Shown here: piece after piece, positions 32,939-42,464 of the stretch
How the letters are laid out: each line of letters starts with the position of its first letter
How positions within the stretch are numbered: the stretch's first letter is position 1
NCBI GenBank assembly: GCA_002499905.1
Contig: DANP01000028.1
Coordinates: forward strand, 58,565 to 122,564
Direction of reading: 5' to 3'
DNA length: 64,000 nt
Source of the DNA: Methanolinea sp. UBA277
GTDB lineage: Archaea; Halobacteriota; Methanomicrobia; Methanomicrobiales; Methanospirillaceae
Made by a program: the position numbers and the translations under genes
The notes under the pieces: model-generated
Seen by the model: the letters and a program-made list of their open reading frames with translations, nothing else
Databases searched by the model: none
Told to the model about the DNA's origin: nothing

Positions 32939-33856
32939 TCAGCGGATGATCCGTTCGATAGGCATGACCAGGATATCGCGCGCTCCGGCCCGCTTCAGCC
33001 GGTTGATGAGGCCATAAACCCGTTCTTCGCTCACCACCGCATGCACGGCCACCAGGTCCTCCTGTGATGCGACCTCCATCACCGTGGGGCCGGAGAGCCC
33101 GGGGAGCACATTCCTGATCTCATCGAGACAGGAACGCTGTGCATTCATCATCAGGTAGCACTGGCCCCGTGCACGGATAACGCTCTCCAGCGCAAGGACG
33201 ATCTCCTCGATCTTCTCTTTCTTGGTCTGCTGTGCCTGTTGATTTGCGATCAGGATGGTGCTCGTAGCGAGAACTTCGGCGATTACCCGAAGCCGGTTCG
33301 ATCGGAGAGTGTCTCCGGAACTCGAGAGGTCGAGGATAGCATCAGCGATGCCAAGGTGCGGTGTCACCTCGCAGGCGCCGCCGACGGGGACGATTGTTAC
33401 CGGGATACCCTGCCGGGAAAAATAGCGGGCGGCGATCCGGGGAAATTCGGTGGCAATCTTTGCTCCCGCAAGATCCCCGACATCCTGTATCGGTGCATCA
33501 TCCTTCACCGCAAGGACGAGGGTTGCGCTGCCGAAGCGCAGATCGAGCAGCTCCTCCACATCGACCTCCCGTTCGCTCACCATGTCCCTGCCGGTGATAC
33601 CGAGATCAGCTGCGCCGTTCGCTACGTACTCGGGAATATCGATGGGCCGGGCAAAGAGCACCTCGATGTGGGGGTCGGGGGTCCGTGATATCAGGCGCCG
33701 GTCGCCCTGGTCAAGGAGGTGGAGTCCGCTCTTCTCCATCAGATCCATGATCGGTCCGGCAATCCGCCCTTTGTTCGGGATGGCGAGCCGGACCAGGGGT
33801 AATGATGAATCAGCCTCCGGGGAGCCGCCCTTCCTAGAACGTTCTGACTTCACCAC
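32939..33856 (-). CDS. hisG: ATP phosphoribosyltransferase, long form
   Basis: This 305-aa enzyme is the first committed step of histidine synthesis. It has LAIPNKGRIAGPIMDLM, ADLGITGRDMV, the PRPP-binding loop ILDLSSSGDTLRSN, and a C-terminal regulatory ACT-like domain (PTVMEVASQEDLVAVHAVV), so it should be inhibited by histidine without HisZ. The N-terminus has about 20 extra polar residues; no later start codon is available. It overlaps the end of the mat gene by 23 bases. Confidence 0.96.
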   Translation of the reverse strand: MVKSERSRKGGSPEADSSLPLVRLAIPNKGRIAGPIMDLMEKSGLHLLDQGDRRLISRTPDPHIEVLFARPIDIPEYVANGAADLGITGRDMVSEREVDVEELLDLRFGSATLVLAVKDDAPIQDVGDLAGAKIATEFPRIAARYFSRQGIPVTIVPVGGACEVTPHLGIADAILDLSSSGDTLRSNRLRVIAEVLATSTILIANQQAQQTKKEKIEEIVLALESVIRARGQCYLMMNAQRSCLDEIRNVLPGLSGPTVMEVASQEDLVAVHAVVSEERVYGLINRLKRAGARDILVMPIERIIR

Positions 33857-35036
33857 GGATAATCTTCTCTGTCATGCAGGTGATGTCTGCAAGTCCTGAA
33901 TCGATGATTGCTTCAATATCCCTGCTGATGTCCTGGAGGCGGAAATCCGGTTGCATCAGTACCTGGATGCTCGCCACCAGGGGCTGATCGATGGGTTTCC
34001 CGATCTGGGACAGGAGCCGGAGGTAGATCTCTTCAATACCCTCAATCTCGCGTGCACATTCCTGGGCGAGTTCCGTAGACAGGAGGTTGTAGATCTTCCC
34101 GATATGGTTAATGGGGTTCTTCCCGCTCGTGGCTTCCATGCTCATGGGGCGGTTAGGGGTGATCAGCCCGTTACAGCGGTTGCCGCGTCCGACAGATCCG
34201 TCATCCCCCATCTCGGCAGAGGTCCCGGTGACGGTCAGGAACACGCTTCCCGTATCGATATTGTCGGCGGTATTGACATCCACGACCACCATCCGGTTGG
34301 TATAGTAGCGGGCCACGATCTCCACCTGCTCTTTCAGCATCTCCTTGGATTCGATGTACTCGGGGAGGCCTGAACAATACCGGTCAACCATGGCGCAGGC
34401 GAGGGTGAGGGTGATGGTGTTGCCGTCGCGCAGCCCCATGATCTTGATGTCCTGTCCGATGGCCGGATACTTTGGCCGCAGCGTGCTGTCGATGAATTCG
34501 CTCACTTCCCGGACAATGGTCTCTGTCTCGGAAAACGGAGCATGTCCGACACCAAACGAGGTGTCATTCGCCCGCGGGGTTGTTTCCTGGCAGGGTTTGA
34601 AGACGTCACGGAGGTCAGTGGATCCGGTTCCCAGGCGGCAGTCGACAATAATGTCCCGCTCAAGGTTCAGGTTGGTGAGGGTGGTCCGAAGGTAGTTCCG
34701 GGCAGCTTCAAGGGCGATGGCATCAGTGGGGATGTTGATACCGTTGAACTGCTTGGTGGCACGACCGTCAAGGAGCATGTAGATGGGCCGGATAACCTTT
34801 CCGCCGCCGTACTTCGGATGGGATTCTCCGGCGACTATTTCTCCCTGATCTGTATTGTGGTGGAGAACAGCGCCGCATTCTTCAAGGTATGCATGTGAAA
34901 GTGCACGGCTGATCGACTCTGCAACACCGTCGGCAAGGCTGTCGGGATGGCCGATACATTTTCGCTCAACAAGCTCGATCTCCTGCTGTTCGAGCGGTAT
35001 CTGCTGCAGGGCCTCCACTTTGATATTCCTCTTCAT
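33834..35036 (-). CDS. mat: S-adenosylmethionine synthetase, archaeal type
   Basis: This 400-aa enzyme makes S-adenosylmethionine from ATP and methionine. It belongs to the archaeal MAT family: VERKCIGHPDSLADGVAE, HHNTDQGEIVAGES, GRATKQFNG, DDGSVGRGNRCNGLITPNRPMSMEATSGKNPINHIGK. It is unrelated in most of its length to bacterial MetK. It heads a run mat-hisG-hisA-hisB with overlaps. TTTATAATG at 35066-35074 is a likely TATA box. Confidence 0.97.
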   Translation of the reverse strand: MKRNIKVEALQQIPLEQQEIELVERKCIGHPDSLADGVAESISRALSHAYLEECGAVLHHNTDQGEIVAGESHPKYGGGKVIRPIYMLLDGRATKQFNGINIPTDAIALEAARNYLRTTLTNLNLERDIIVDCRLGTGSTDLRDVFKPCQETTPRANDTSFGVGHAPFSETETIVREVSEFIDSTLRPKYPAIGQDIKIMGLRDGNTITLTLACAMVDRYCSGLPEYIESKEMLKEQVEIVARYYTNRMVVVDVNTADNIDTGSVFLTVTGTSAEMGDDGSVGRGNRCNGLITPNRPMSMEATSGKNPINHIGKIYNLLSTELAQECAREIEGIEEIYLRLLSQIGKPIDQPLVASIQVLMQPDFRLQDISRDIEAIIDSGLADITCMTEKIIRGEVRTF

Positions 35037-35065
35037 CAGGTCTCAAGTCTCCCGCTGCTATTAAT

Positions 35066-35074
35066 CATTATAAA
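35066..35074 (-). promoter_or_regulatory. TATA-like box for mat-hisGAB
   Basis: TTTATAATG on the minus strand, about 34 bases before the mat ATG at 35036, giving a short leader. It lies in an AT-rich part of the gap shared with the divergent methyltransferase gene. Confidence 0.45.
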
Positions 35075-35232
35075 AACGATGGGAAATCATTTAATCATTC
35101 CTTTTAGCGCACGGCAGACAGAATACTGCCACAAGGTCCGGCTGACCGGAGATGCGCGGAAGCCGGACCCTCCCTGCAGGCCAAAGATATTTGCCAATTC
35201 CCGGCCTGATATCCTGCAGTGAGGGAGACGTC

Positions 35233-36306
35233 ATGGATGCGGGCAGGGAATTTTTGGAAGAGCCGGACGTTCTGCCGTCCGCGTTCTTCAGCGTCATTGA
35301 CGGCGGCATGCAGGGGCTGATACGGTTCGTATCGATCGGTTCTGCGTGCGGGGCGGGGCTCTTCGATGCGCTTGAGGAAAAACCCCGGACTGCCGGGGAG
35401 TTGTCAGATGCCTGCGGCATATCTGGGGGGATGCTCGTACACCTGCTCGATCTCCTCTGCAATGCCGGCATTCTCTCCCGTTCGGGCACGGAGTACCGGA
35501 ATGCCCCCCTTGCATCCACGTACCTGGTCTCATCCTCGCCATACTCACAGCAGCACTACCTCCACAAGAACATGGTCTTCCTGGACGAGATCTGGGCCCG
35601 TCTGCCTGAGCGCCTTTCCGGCGGCCCGCTACTGTTTGACCGGGAACGGTTCTTCCGCGAACTCGGTCTCCCGGCCATGGCCGACAACGCGCTCTGCGGG
35701 CGGTTGCAGCGGACGGTGCGGGAGGTTGCCGCACTCCCGGAGTTCCACTCCTGCCGGAAGATGGTGGACCTCGGCGGGGGGCATGGCCTCTATGCCATTG
35801 CCTTCACCTTCCAAAACCCCCGGCTCTCGGCCGTGGTTTTTGATCTTCCGCACATCGTGCCGCTTGCCGATGCATACATCAGGAAATACGGAGCAGAACG
35901 GGTCTCTGCCCTGGCAGGGAACTTCTTCTCAGACAATTTCGGGACAGGCTACGACCTGATCTTCTCCTCCTCGAACCCGAGCGGCAAGAGTATCGAGCTC
36001 CTCCCGGCCATTGCCGGGGCACTCAACCCGGGAGGCCTGTTCGTGAACGTCCAGTCCGATGACCGCGATTCGAGAGATGCCTACCAGGCGCTCGAGTGGG
36101 AGTTATGGAGCATCGGAACTGCAGAGAAGGGACGGGGACAGTATTCGCGTGAGCAGCCGTTTCTCACCCCCGAGTACCGTCATGCCCTGGCTGAAGCAGG
36201 TCTTTCCATCATCCGGGAAGTCCCTGTCCGGGATGACTACCATGCCGGGACCTACGTGCACATGATGATCGCACGAAAACCGGGGCAGGTAACAGGAGAC
36301 CGCTGA
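35233..36306 (+). CDS. SAM-dependent O-methyltransferase-like protein
   Basis: This 357-aa protein has an N-terminal winged-helix dimerisation domain (about residues 20-100, with CGISGGMLVHLLDLLCNAGILSR) and a C-terminal methyltransferase domain (motif I KMVDLGGGHGLYAIAF near residue 178, VVFDLPHIVP, and LNPGGLFVNV). The plan is that of plant-type O-methyltransferases (Methyltransf_2). The substrate is unknown. ATG 35233 follows GAGGGA by six bases; an ORF extension to 35152 lacks support. Confidence 0.85.
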   Translation: MDAGREFLEEPDVLPSAFFSVIDGGMQGLIRFVSIGSACGAGLFDALEEKPRTAGELSDACGISGGMLVHLLDLLCNAGILSRSGTEYRNAPLASTYLVSSSPYSQQHYLHKNMVFLDEIWARLPERLSGGPLLFDRERFFRELGLPAMADNALCGRLQRTVREVAALPEFHSCRKMVDLGGGHGLYAIAFTFQNPRLSAVVFDLPHIVPLADAYIRKYGAERVSALAGNFFSDNFGTGYDLIFSSSNPSGKSIELLPAIAGALNPGGLFVNVQSDDRDSRDAYQALEWELWSIGTAEKGRGQYSREQPFLTPEYRHALAEAGLSIIREVPVRDDYHAGTYVHMMIARKPGQVTGDR

Positions 36307-36335
36307 AAGGGTGGTGACCGGAAAGTAAGAGGGAG

Positions 36336-37169
36336 TTATTTCCCGAAAAGTCGTCGCCACCCGCTCTTCCGGGGCGGTTCTTCAGGCTCCGGCTCCTGGT
36401 ACTGGTGGAGCGGGAGGGGGAGATGGCTTTCTTTCCCATGAGTCTCCTCATGGGTCAGGTGTACCCTGGTTCCACAGTAGGGACAGAAGTTTGCCAGGGG
36501 AGGGAGATTCTTCCCGCAGTGGAAGCAGTACATGATCCGGGTGGACACCCTGGCCGCAGGCGGTGCGACACCAGCCTGTTCCCGGGCCGCCGCCACAGGG
36601 TCCGCCGGCTTCTCCCGTCTGACCACGGCCGGGCCGGCAGCAGGGTGCTCTGCAGGCGGTTTACCCGGAGATGACGGGAACACCATGGTATCGGAGAGAG
36701 CACGGGCCTCGGGTGAGATTGCGGGTTTTTCCCGGACTTCCCCGACCTCCTCCTTCTTGGGAGCCCCGATCGCCCCGGGCGTGGTATGGGCGATCAGGTG
36801 CACCCATTCTTCTGCTTCCGGTGTCCGTTCCTCCCCGGTGTGGACGAAGGTAATCTTCATGGTGCGGATGTCATCATCTGCCGTGCGGACCGAAAGTACG
36901 ATGACCGGCTCCCGGGCAGGGCTCTCTTCCAGGTACGAGGAGAGGATCGATTCAACCGGGATTTCCTTTGCCGTCACCCCGGGTTTCCGCTCATTCTGAT
37001 CGATGAGGAAGAGCCGCCGGTTGGTGAGGTAGGCCTCGAACCTGAACTTCTTGACCTGAATGTCCGAAGAACAGATACGGAGTTCCTCTCCGGGGAAGAG
37101 ATACCGCTCCGCTCCTGCGGGCTCGTCAGCAGGGGCCGGATCCTGAGCGTCAAACTGACTGGCATTCAT
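36336..37169 (-). CDS. Zinc-ribbon protein with N-terminal PH-like domain
   Basis: This 277-aa soluble protein has a beta-rich PH/GRAM-like region at residues about 20-130 (FPGEELRICSSDIQVKKFRFEAYLTNRRLFLID, then EIPVESILSSYLEE). A Pro/Ala-rich linker follows (about 135-210), then a zinc ribbon CFHCGKNLPPLANFCPYCG and a charged tail. The same type of ribbon occurs in the RDD protein at 856-1488. The role is unknown; the family is typical of Methanomicrobia. It is convergent with the methyltransferase gene. Confidence 0.75.
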   Translation of the reverse strand: MNASQFDAQDPAPADEPAGAERYLFPGEELRICSSDIQVKKFRFEAYLTNRRLFLIDQNERKPGVTAKEIPVESILSSYLEESPAREPVIVLSVRTADDDIRTMKITFVHTGEERTPEAEEWVHLIAHTTPGAIGAPKKEEVGEVREKPAISPEARALSDTMVFPSSPGKPPAEHPAAGPAVVRREKPADPVAAAREQAGVAPPAARVSTRIMYCFHCGKNLPPLANFCPYCGTRVHLTHEETHGKESHLPLPLHQYQEPEPEEPPRKSGWRRLFGK

Positions 37170-37264
37170 GATGTTACCCGAACGTACCTTTCCTTTTTGG
37201 TCTTCTGACTTATATTGTTTCAGGGGAAGGGGAAAAAGCCCCTCCCGGCGTTCTGCATGGGAAG

Positions 37265-38131
37265 TCAGATCAGTTTTTTAATGATGGCAGGGATGTCAGA
37301 CGGCCGGGAGGCGACCGGAACCTCCATGGCTTTCAGACGCTCGATCTTGGACCGGGCATCACCTTCACCGCCCTCGATGATGGCCCCGGCATGGCCCATC
37401 CTTTTTTCGGGTGGTGCCGAGATTCCGGCAATGTAAGCGGCGATCGGAAGATCCGTGGAACGGGCACCTTCCTCCTCAAGTGAGCCGCCCACTTCCCCGA
37501 TCAGGACCACAGCTCTGGTCTGGTCGTCGTCCTCAAACCTCCGGAGCACATCAGAGAACGTCTGGCCGATGACCGGATCCCCGCCGATACCCACGATAGT
37601 GCTCTGCCCGAGCCCCGCCCGGGTGAGCTGGTCGACAATCTCGTAGGTCAGGGTTCCGCTCCGGGAGATCACCCCGATATGGCCCCGGGAGGAGAGGTGG
37701 ACGGGCATGATCCCCATCTTGACCTCGCCGGGAGAGAGGAGGCCGGGGCAGTTGGGCCCGATGACCGCGCAGTCGTTCAGTCTGGCATAGGAGATTGCCC
37801 GCATGCTGTCATGGACCGGGATGTGCTCGGTGATTGCCACCACGAGGGAGAGCCCGGCATCGGCCGCCTCCATGATCGAGTCTCCTGCAGCAAATGCCGG
37901 CACGAAGACGATAGCGGCCGAGGCATCGTGTTCCCGGAGGGCATCCCGGATGCTGTTGCAGACCGGGACGCCTGCGACATCCTGCCCTCCTTTCCCGGGC
38001 GAGACGCCGGCTACCACGCCCCTGCCACCGACCTGCCGGGCGTACTCGTTGATGAGGGCGATGTGGAAAGCCCCCTGCTTCCCCGTCGCTCCGGTTACGA
38101 TGATGCCGGTATTCCTATCCCCATAAATCAT
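37265..38131 (-). CDS. sucD: Succinyl-CoA synthetase alpha subunit
   Basis: This 288-aa CoA-binding subunit has TGATGKQGAFH near residue 13, IGPNCPGLLSPGEVKMGIMP, and GVISRSGTLTYEIVDQL. The phosphohistidine loop is RMGHAGAI. With SucC it activates succinate to succinyl-CoA. Last gene of the fum-kor-suc operon; its start overlaps the sucC stop by four bases. Confidence 0.96.
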   Translation of the reverse strand: MIYGDRNTGIIVTGATGKQGAFHIALINEYARQVGGRGVVAGVSPGKGGQDVAGVPVCNSIRDALREHDASAAIVFVPAFAAGDSIMEAADAGLSLVVAITEHIPVHDSMRAISYARLNDCAVIGPNCPGLLSPGEVKMGIMPVHLSSRGHIGVISRSGTLTYEIVDQLTRAGLGQSTIVGIGGDPVIGQTFSDVLRRFEDDDQTRAVVLIGEVGGSLEEEGARSTDLPIAAYIAGISAPPEKRMGHAGAIIEGGEGDARSKIERLKAMEVPVASRPSDIPAIIKKLI

Positions 38132-39213
38132 TGCACCGCCTCCACGGCAGCCTGAACCGCCTCTTCCATGCTGTCCATCATCCGGTATCCGCTCCCATCG
38201 AGGATTTTTCGCCCTTCCTCTTCGTTTGTCCCGGCAAGACGGACGATAACCGGCTGGCTGATGCCGGCGCTGATGATGCCTCTCGCGACATCGTCACACC
38301 GGGTGATTCCCCCGAGGAGGTTCACCACGATAACCTTCACCGAGGGGTCTGCTGCCACAAGCCGTACGGCGTGCATCACCCGCTCCTGGTCTGCGCCGCC
38401 GCCGACATCGAGGAAATTCGCTGCCTTTCCCTGGTAGTACTCGATCAGGTCGAGAGTGGCCATGGTCAGCCCTGCACCGTTTCCGATAACGCCGATACTG
38501 CCGGCCAGTTCCACGTACGAGAAGCCATGCTTCTCCGCCTCCCGCTCCCGTTCGGTGAGATCCCGGTTCTGGGTGATCCCCTGGCGATTCAGAGCATTGT
38601 CGTCAATGATCAGTTTGGCGTCCGCAGCAAAGGGGCCTCCCGGAGTGGTAACCAGGGGGTTGATCTCCGCGAGGAGCGCGTCCCTGGAGATAAAAACCCG
38701 GTACAGGTTCTGGATAACCGGCCCGAGCTCCTTTGGCGCGGAACCCAGCAGGTCCCTCAGCATGAACTGCGGAATCTGGTTCAGGAGGAGGGGCAGGGAG
38801 GCTTTCCGTATAGCATCCGGGTTTTCCTTTGCCAGGGTCTCAATATCCACACCGCCGGAATCGGTGAAGAGGATGAGCGCCTTCTTTGAAGAGCGGTCGA
38901 CGGCAATGCTTGCGTAGTACTCGTGGGTTATTGCCAGCCGTTCCTCAATGAGGATCTCCCTGACCGGAACCCCCTTGATCAGCTTTCCGAAGAGCTCTCC
39001 CGCGATGGTTTCCCCGCTCGTCCGGTCGGCCATCAGGATGCCGCCAGCCTTCCCGCGTCCGCCGACATCCACCTGCGCCTTCAGGACAAATTCGGGGGGG
39101 AGATCTGCGATGCGGCCGGGAAGTTCTTCCGGCGATCTGATCACTGCACCCCGGGGGACCGGGATGCCCTGCTCTGCAAAGATTGCTTTTGCTTCATACT
39201 CCAGCAGTTTCAT
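38128..39213 (-). CDS. sucC: Succinyl-CoA synthetase beta subunit
   Basis: This 361-aa ATP-grasp subunit opens MKLLEYEAKAIFAEQGIPVPRG and has VLKAQVDVGGRGKAGGI, LAEINPLV, and the phosphate-binding GGGADQERV and LLGGITRCDDVARGI. It forms succinyl-CoA with SucD, the substrate for the Kor complex encoded just upstream. Four-base overlaps join it to korC and sucD. Confidence 0.96.
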   Translation of the reverse strand: MKLLEYEAKAIFAEQGIPVPRGAVIRSPEELPGRIADLPPEFVLKAQVDVGGRGKAGGILMADRTSGETIAGELFGKLIKGVPVREILIEERLAITHEYYASIAVDRSSKKALILFTDSGGVDIETLAKENPDAIRKASLPLLLNQIPQFMLRDLLGSAPKELGPVIQNLYRVFISRDALLAEINPLVTTPGGPFAADAKLIIDDNALNRQGITQNRDLTEREREAEKHGFSYVELAGSIGVIGNGAGLTMATLDLIEYYQGKAANFLDVGGGADQERVMHAVRLVAADPSVKVIVVNLLGGITRCDDVARGIISAGISQPVIVRLAGTNEEEGRKILDGSGYRMMDSMEEAVQAAVEAVQ

Positions 39214-39749
39214 CCGTGCTTCACCTGTTCAGCCAGTTCAAAGCCTTTCTTCATGGCCCGGAGGTTCAGCTCTTCCGTTCCCCGCGGCACCGAGTCGAGG
39301 ATGGCCTTCTCAATTGCCTCACGGCTCACTACCCCTGTTGCAGCAACCAGCGCCCCGAGCATGATGATGTTGGCGACAATATCCCTGCCCAGAGACTCGC
39401 GGGCCTCCCGGGTGGCCGGAATCTCGATGTAGCGGCAGGCCGGCCGTGAATGGACCAGGGTTGAATCGAGCAGCATGACCGCTCCTTCGGTCACCGAGAC
39501 TCCGTACTTTTCAAATCCCTCCTGGGACATGATCACGTAGATATCAGGGGAGGTCACCTTCGGGAAGAGTACCGGCTCGTCATCAATGATCACCGCGCTC
39601 ATCGATGCCCCGCCCCGCGCTTCCGGGCCGTACACCTGGGTCTGGACCGCGTGCTTGTTATCGTACATCACCGCCGCCCGGCCAACGATCACCGCGGCGA
39701 GGATGATTCCCTGCCCGCCGAATCCGGAGAACCTGATCTCGGTTCTCAT
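39210..39749 (-). CDS. korC: 2-oxoglutarate:ferredoxin oxidoreductase gamma subunit
   Basis: This 179-aa gamma subunit of 2-oxoacid:ferredoxin oxidoreductase has the opening IRFSGFGGQGIILAAVI, TQVYGPEARGGASMSAVII, and NIIMLGALVAATGVV. The 2-oxoglutarate specificity is inferred from the four-subunit order with sucCD next to it. It overlaps korB and sucC by four bases each. Confidence 0.94.
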   Translation of the reverse strand: MRTEIRFSGFGGQGIILAAVIVGRAAVMYDNKHAVQTQVYGPEARGGASMSAVIIDDEPVLFPKVTSPDIYVIMSQEGFEKYGVSVTEGAVMLLDSTLVHSRPACRYIEIPATREARESLGRDIVANIIMLGALVAATGVVSREAIEKAILDSVPRGTEELNLRAMKKGFELAEQVKHG

Positions 39750-40534
39750 TTCCGCACCCCCAGTGCCGGACGGTTCCGACGGGCCAGTATACCGATGATG
39801 ATCATGTCGTCGGGGATCTTCTTCCCCTCCTCACGCATCCGGTCCGCTTTCTGGACCAGGAGGGCGTGGGATTTGAAGTACTCGATCTGGTCCATGACCT
39901 GCCGGAATTTGTTTCTCCGGCCATAGTTAGTGGGGCACTGGACAAGAGCCTCGATGAAGGAGAATCCCGGGTTCTCAAGGCCGCCCCTCACTGCACGGGT
40001 GAGTTCCTTGACATGGTAAGAGGTATACCTCGCCACGTAGTTCGCACCGGCGGCCGCTGCCAGTCCGCAGAGGTCAAAGGCCGCCTCCCCGGAACCGTAC
40101 GGGGTGGTGGTCGAGAGGGCGCCCGGAGGAGTGGTGGGACTCCCCTGACCGCCGGTCATGCCATAGATCATATTGTTCATGCAGACCACCGTGAGATCGA
40201 TGTTCCTCCGGCAGGCGTGGATGAAGTGGTTCCCGCCGATCGCGGCGAGATCCCCGTCCCCGGTGAAGACGATCACCCTGAGATCGGGGTTTGCCATCTT
40301 AATCCCGGTGGCAAAGGCAATTGCCCTGCCGTGCGTGGTATGCAGGGAATCGGTGACGATGTATCCCGGTGCTCGGGATGAACAGCCGATTCCCGAGACG
40401 AAAACGGTCTCTTCCTTTTCCCATCCCATCTGGTCAACGGCGGAGAGTGTACAGTTGATTACCGTACCGTTGCCGCACCCGACACAGTAAATATGAGGGA
40501 GACGGTCCTCCCTGAACCAGTCTGCATAGGTCAT
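39746..40534 (-). CDS. korB: 2-oxoglutarate:ferredoxin oxidoreductase beta subunit
   Basis: This 262-aa TPP-binding subunit has IYCVGCGNGTVIN, the TPP motif GDGDLAAIGGNHFIHACRRN and NNMIYGMTGGQGSPTTP. In methanogens without a full citric acid cycle this complex carboxylates succinyl-CoA to 2-oxoglutarate with reduced ferredoxin. It overlaps korA and korC by four bases each. Confidence 0.95.
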   Translation of the reverse strand: MTYADWFREDRLPHIYCVGCGNGTVINCTLSAVDQMGWEKEETVFVSGIGCSSRAPGYIVTDSLHTTHGRAIAFATGIKMANPDLRVIVFTGDGDLAAIGGNHFIHACRRNIDLTVVCMNNMIYGMTGGQGSPTTPPGALSTTTPYGSGEAAFDLCGLAAAAGANYVARYTSYHVKELTRAVRGGLENPGFSFIEALVQCPTNYGRRNKFRQVMDQIEYFKSHALLVQKADRMREEGKKIPDDMIIIGILARRNRPALGVRK

Positions 40535-41631
40535 GCAACCTCCTCCAGGAGGCCGGCAAGATCGGACGGGTTGTGGAGAGCCCCGCCGAGTTTCGGAACC
40601 GGGATGACCGTACGATCGGTATGCCGTTGTATCTCGCGTGCCATCTGTCCCAGGTTCAGCTCCGGAACGATGAAGGTCTCGGCATCGGGGAACCGGGACA
40701 GCAGGGACTCGGCGAACGGCCAGACCAGTTTCAGCCTGAGGTGGCCGATATCATCCCGACTGGTATCATGGAGCACCTGCTGGACCGCCCGTGACGGGGC
40801 CCCGTAGGAGATGAACACGACCCGTGCGTCGGGGTTGACGATATCAGCGGAGGAGATGGCATCCCTGGCAGATTCCACCTTATCCACCAGACGGTTTACC
40901 AGGTCTTCATGGACGGAAGGGCTCGTTGCACAGGGGTATCCACGTTCGTCGTGGGTAAGGCCGGTCACATGCACGCTATACCCTTTCCCGAATGTCGGGA
41001 ACCCGGGCACCAGGTCATCACCGGCCCTGAACGGGAGATCCCCTTTCTTCAGGAGTTTGCGTTCCTGACGGGGAACCGTGTCCGGAACCACCAGTTTCTC
41101 CCGCATATGCCCGATGATCTCGTCTGCCATCACGAAGACCGGGACCCTGAAGCGGTCGGAAAGGTTGAAGGCCTCTGCGGTGAGGTCGTACATCTCCTGG
41201 ACACTGGCAGGCGAGAGAGCAATCACGCTGTAATCGCCGTGAGATCCGAACCGGCACTGCAACATGTCGCCCTGGGCAGCCATGGTCGGTTGCCCGGTGG
41301 ACGGACCTCCCCGCTGGATATTCACCACTACGCAGGGGGTCTCGGTAATGACCGCAAAACCAAGGTTCTCCATCATCAGCGAGAATCCGGGCCCGCTCGT
41401 GGCGGTCATTGCCCGTACCCCGGTCCAGGATGCGCCGATGACCGCCGCAATGCTGGCGATCTCGTCTTCCATCTGGATGAAGACCCCCCCCGTCTTCGGG
41501 AGTTTCAGCGCCATATGCTCGGCGACCTCGGTGGAGGGCGTGATCGGGTATCCTCCGAAGAACCGGCAGCCTGCAGCGAGCGCCCCTTCGGCACAGGCTG
41601 TGTTTCCCTGCATGAATTCAATACGGCTCAA
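40531..41631 (-). CDS. korA: 2-oxoglutarate:ferredoxin oxidoreductase alpha subunit
   Basis: This 366-aa alpha subunit has FMQGNTACAEGALAAGCRFFGGYPITPSTEVAE, AAVIGASWTGVRAMTATSGPGFSLM, and VNIQRGGPSTGQPT, all typical of KorA/OforA. A C-terminal transketolase-like domain follows (VVFISYGAPSRAVQQ). Four-base overlaps with korD and korB. Confidence 0.95.
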   Translation of the reverse strand: MSRIEFMQGNTACAEGALAAGCRFFGGYPITPSTEVAEHMALKLPKTGGVFIQMEDEIASIAAVIGASWTGVRAMTATSGPGFSLMMENLGFAVITETPCVVVNIQRGGPSTGQPTMAAQGDMLQCRFGSHGDYSVIALSPASVQEMYDLTAEAFNLSDRFRVPVFVMADEIIGHMREKLVVPDTVPRQERKLLKKGDLPFRAGDDLVPGFPTFGKGYSVHVTGLTHDERGYPCATSPSVHEDLVNRLVDKVESARDAISSADIVNPDARVVFISYGAPSRAVQQVLHDTSRDDIGHLRLKLVWPFAESLLSRFPDAETFIVPELNLGQMAREIQRHTDRTVIPVPKLGGALHNPSDLAGLLEEVA

Positions 41632-41900
41632 TATTCAATCGCCACCTTCACGGGCTCACAGGCCCCTTCCTCCTCCCAGGATATCGCCTGGTCAGGGCAG
41701 ATCATCTGGCAGACCCCGCAGAGTGTCCGCCCGTACAGGCGCTGCAGCCGGCAGTTTGCGCAGCGCTCGGGACGGTCGAGTTCGGGGACGATAACTCCCC
41801 GCCGGTTTGCTGTGGTACCCGGTCTGAAAATCCGGTAGGGGCAGACCAGCGTGCAGAGGTTGCAGCCTTTGCACCGGCGTTCATCGATTACCAGTCTCAT
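41628..41900 (-). CDS. korD: 2-oxoglutarate:ferredoxin oxidoreductase delta subunit (2[4Fe-4S] ferredoxin)
   Basis: This 90-aa ferredoxin-like subunit has CKGCNLCTLVCP near residues 10-21 and a second cluster spread over CANCRLQRLYGRTLCGVCQMICP, with an insertion between the first cysteines. It passes electrons from ferredoxin to the Kor core. It lies 15 bases after fumB and overlaps korA by four bases. Confidence 0.93.
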   Translation of the reverse strand: MRLVIDERRCKGCNLCTLVCPYRIFRPGTTANRRGVIVPELDRPERCANCRLQRLYGRTLCGVCQMICPDQAISWEEEGACEPVKVAIEY

Positions 41901-41915
41901 GGGATGGACCTGTAC

Positions 41916-42464
41916 CTATATGGTGTATCGTCTGTCGAATTGTAAGTTTGCCTCCCGGGCGACAGCTCCGAAGAGGTCTCCTCCATGGGAATCGATCCCC
42001 ACGACCAGGGGAAGGCGGTCAAGTTCGACAATCCAGATCGCCTCGGCCATCCCCAGGTCTTCGTAGTATACTCCCCGGAGCGTCATCCGGGATGCGGCAA
42101 GGACGGCGCAGCCTCCGGTCAGGGCGAGGTACACTCCCCGCCCGCTCAGCTGGTCAGCCACCTGGCTGCTCATCCCGCCCTTGCCGATGAGGGCACGGAC
42201 CCCGGCGTCGAGGAGAAATCCGGTCAGCCTGTTCAGCCGGGCGGACGTTGTTGGCCCTGCGGCGATGATACGGGACCCGCTGATGACCGGTCCGCAGTGG
42301 TAGACGGCAGCACCTTCCGGGTCAAACGGTATGCCGTCTTCCATCATCCGCAGATGGGCCTCGTCCCTGGCAGTGTAGACGGTTCCCGAAAGGGTCACCT
42401 GATCGCCGGCCCGGAGATCGAGCACCTCACGGGAGAGGGGTGTTTTCAGGTGAACCGGACTCAC
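41916..42464 (-). CDS. fumB: Class I fumarate hydratase beta subunit
   Basis: This 182-aa C-terminal half of class I fumarase has LKTPLSREVLDLRAGDQVTLSGTVYTARDEAH, YHCGPVI, AAGPTTSARLN, and IGKGGMS. The start is GTG 42464, which overlaps the fumA TGA as GTGA and follows GGGAGGT by about six bases. It works with the iron-sulfur FumA subunit to interconvert malate and fumarate. Confidence 0.95.
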   Translation of the reverse strand: MSPVHLKTPLSREVLDLRAGDQVTLSGTVYTARDEAHLRMMEDGIPFDPEGAAVYHCGPVISGSRIIAAGPTTSARLNRLTGFLLDAGVRALIGKGGMSSQVADQLSGRGVYLALTGGCAVLAASRMTLRGVYYEDLGMAEAIWIVELDRLPLVVGIDSHGGDLFGAVAREANLQFDRRYTI

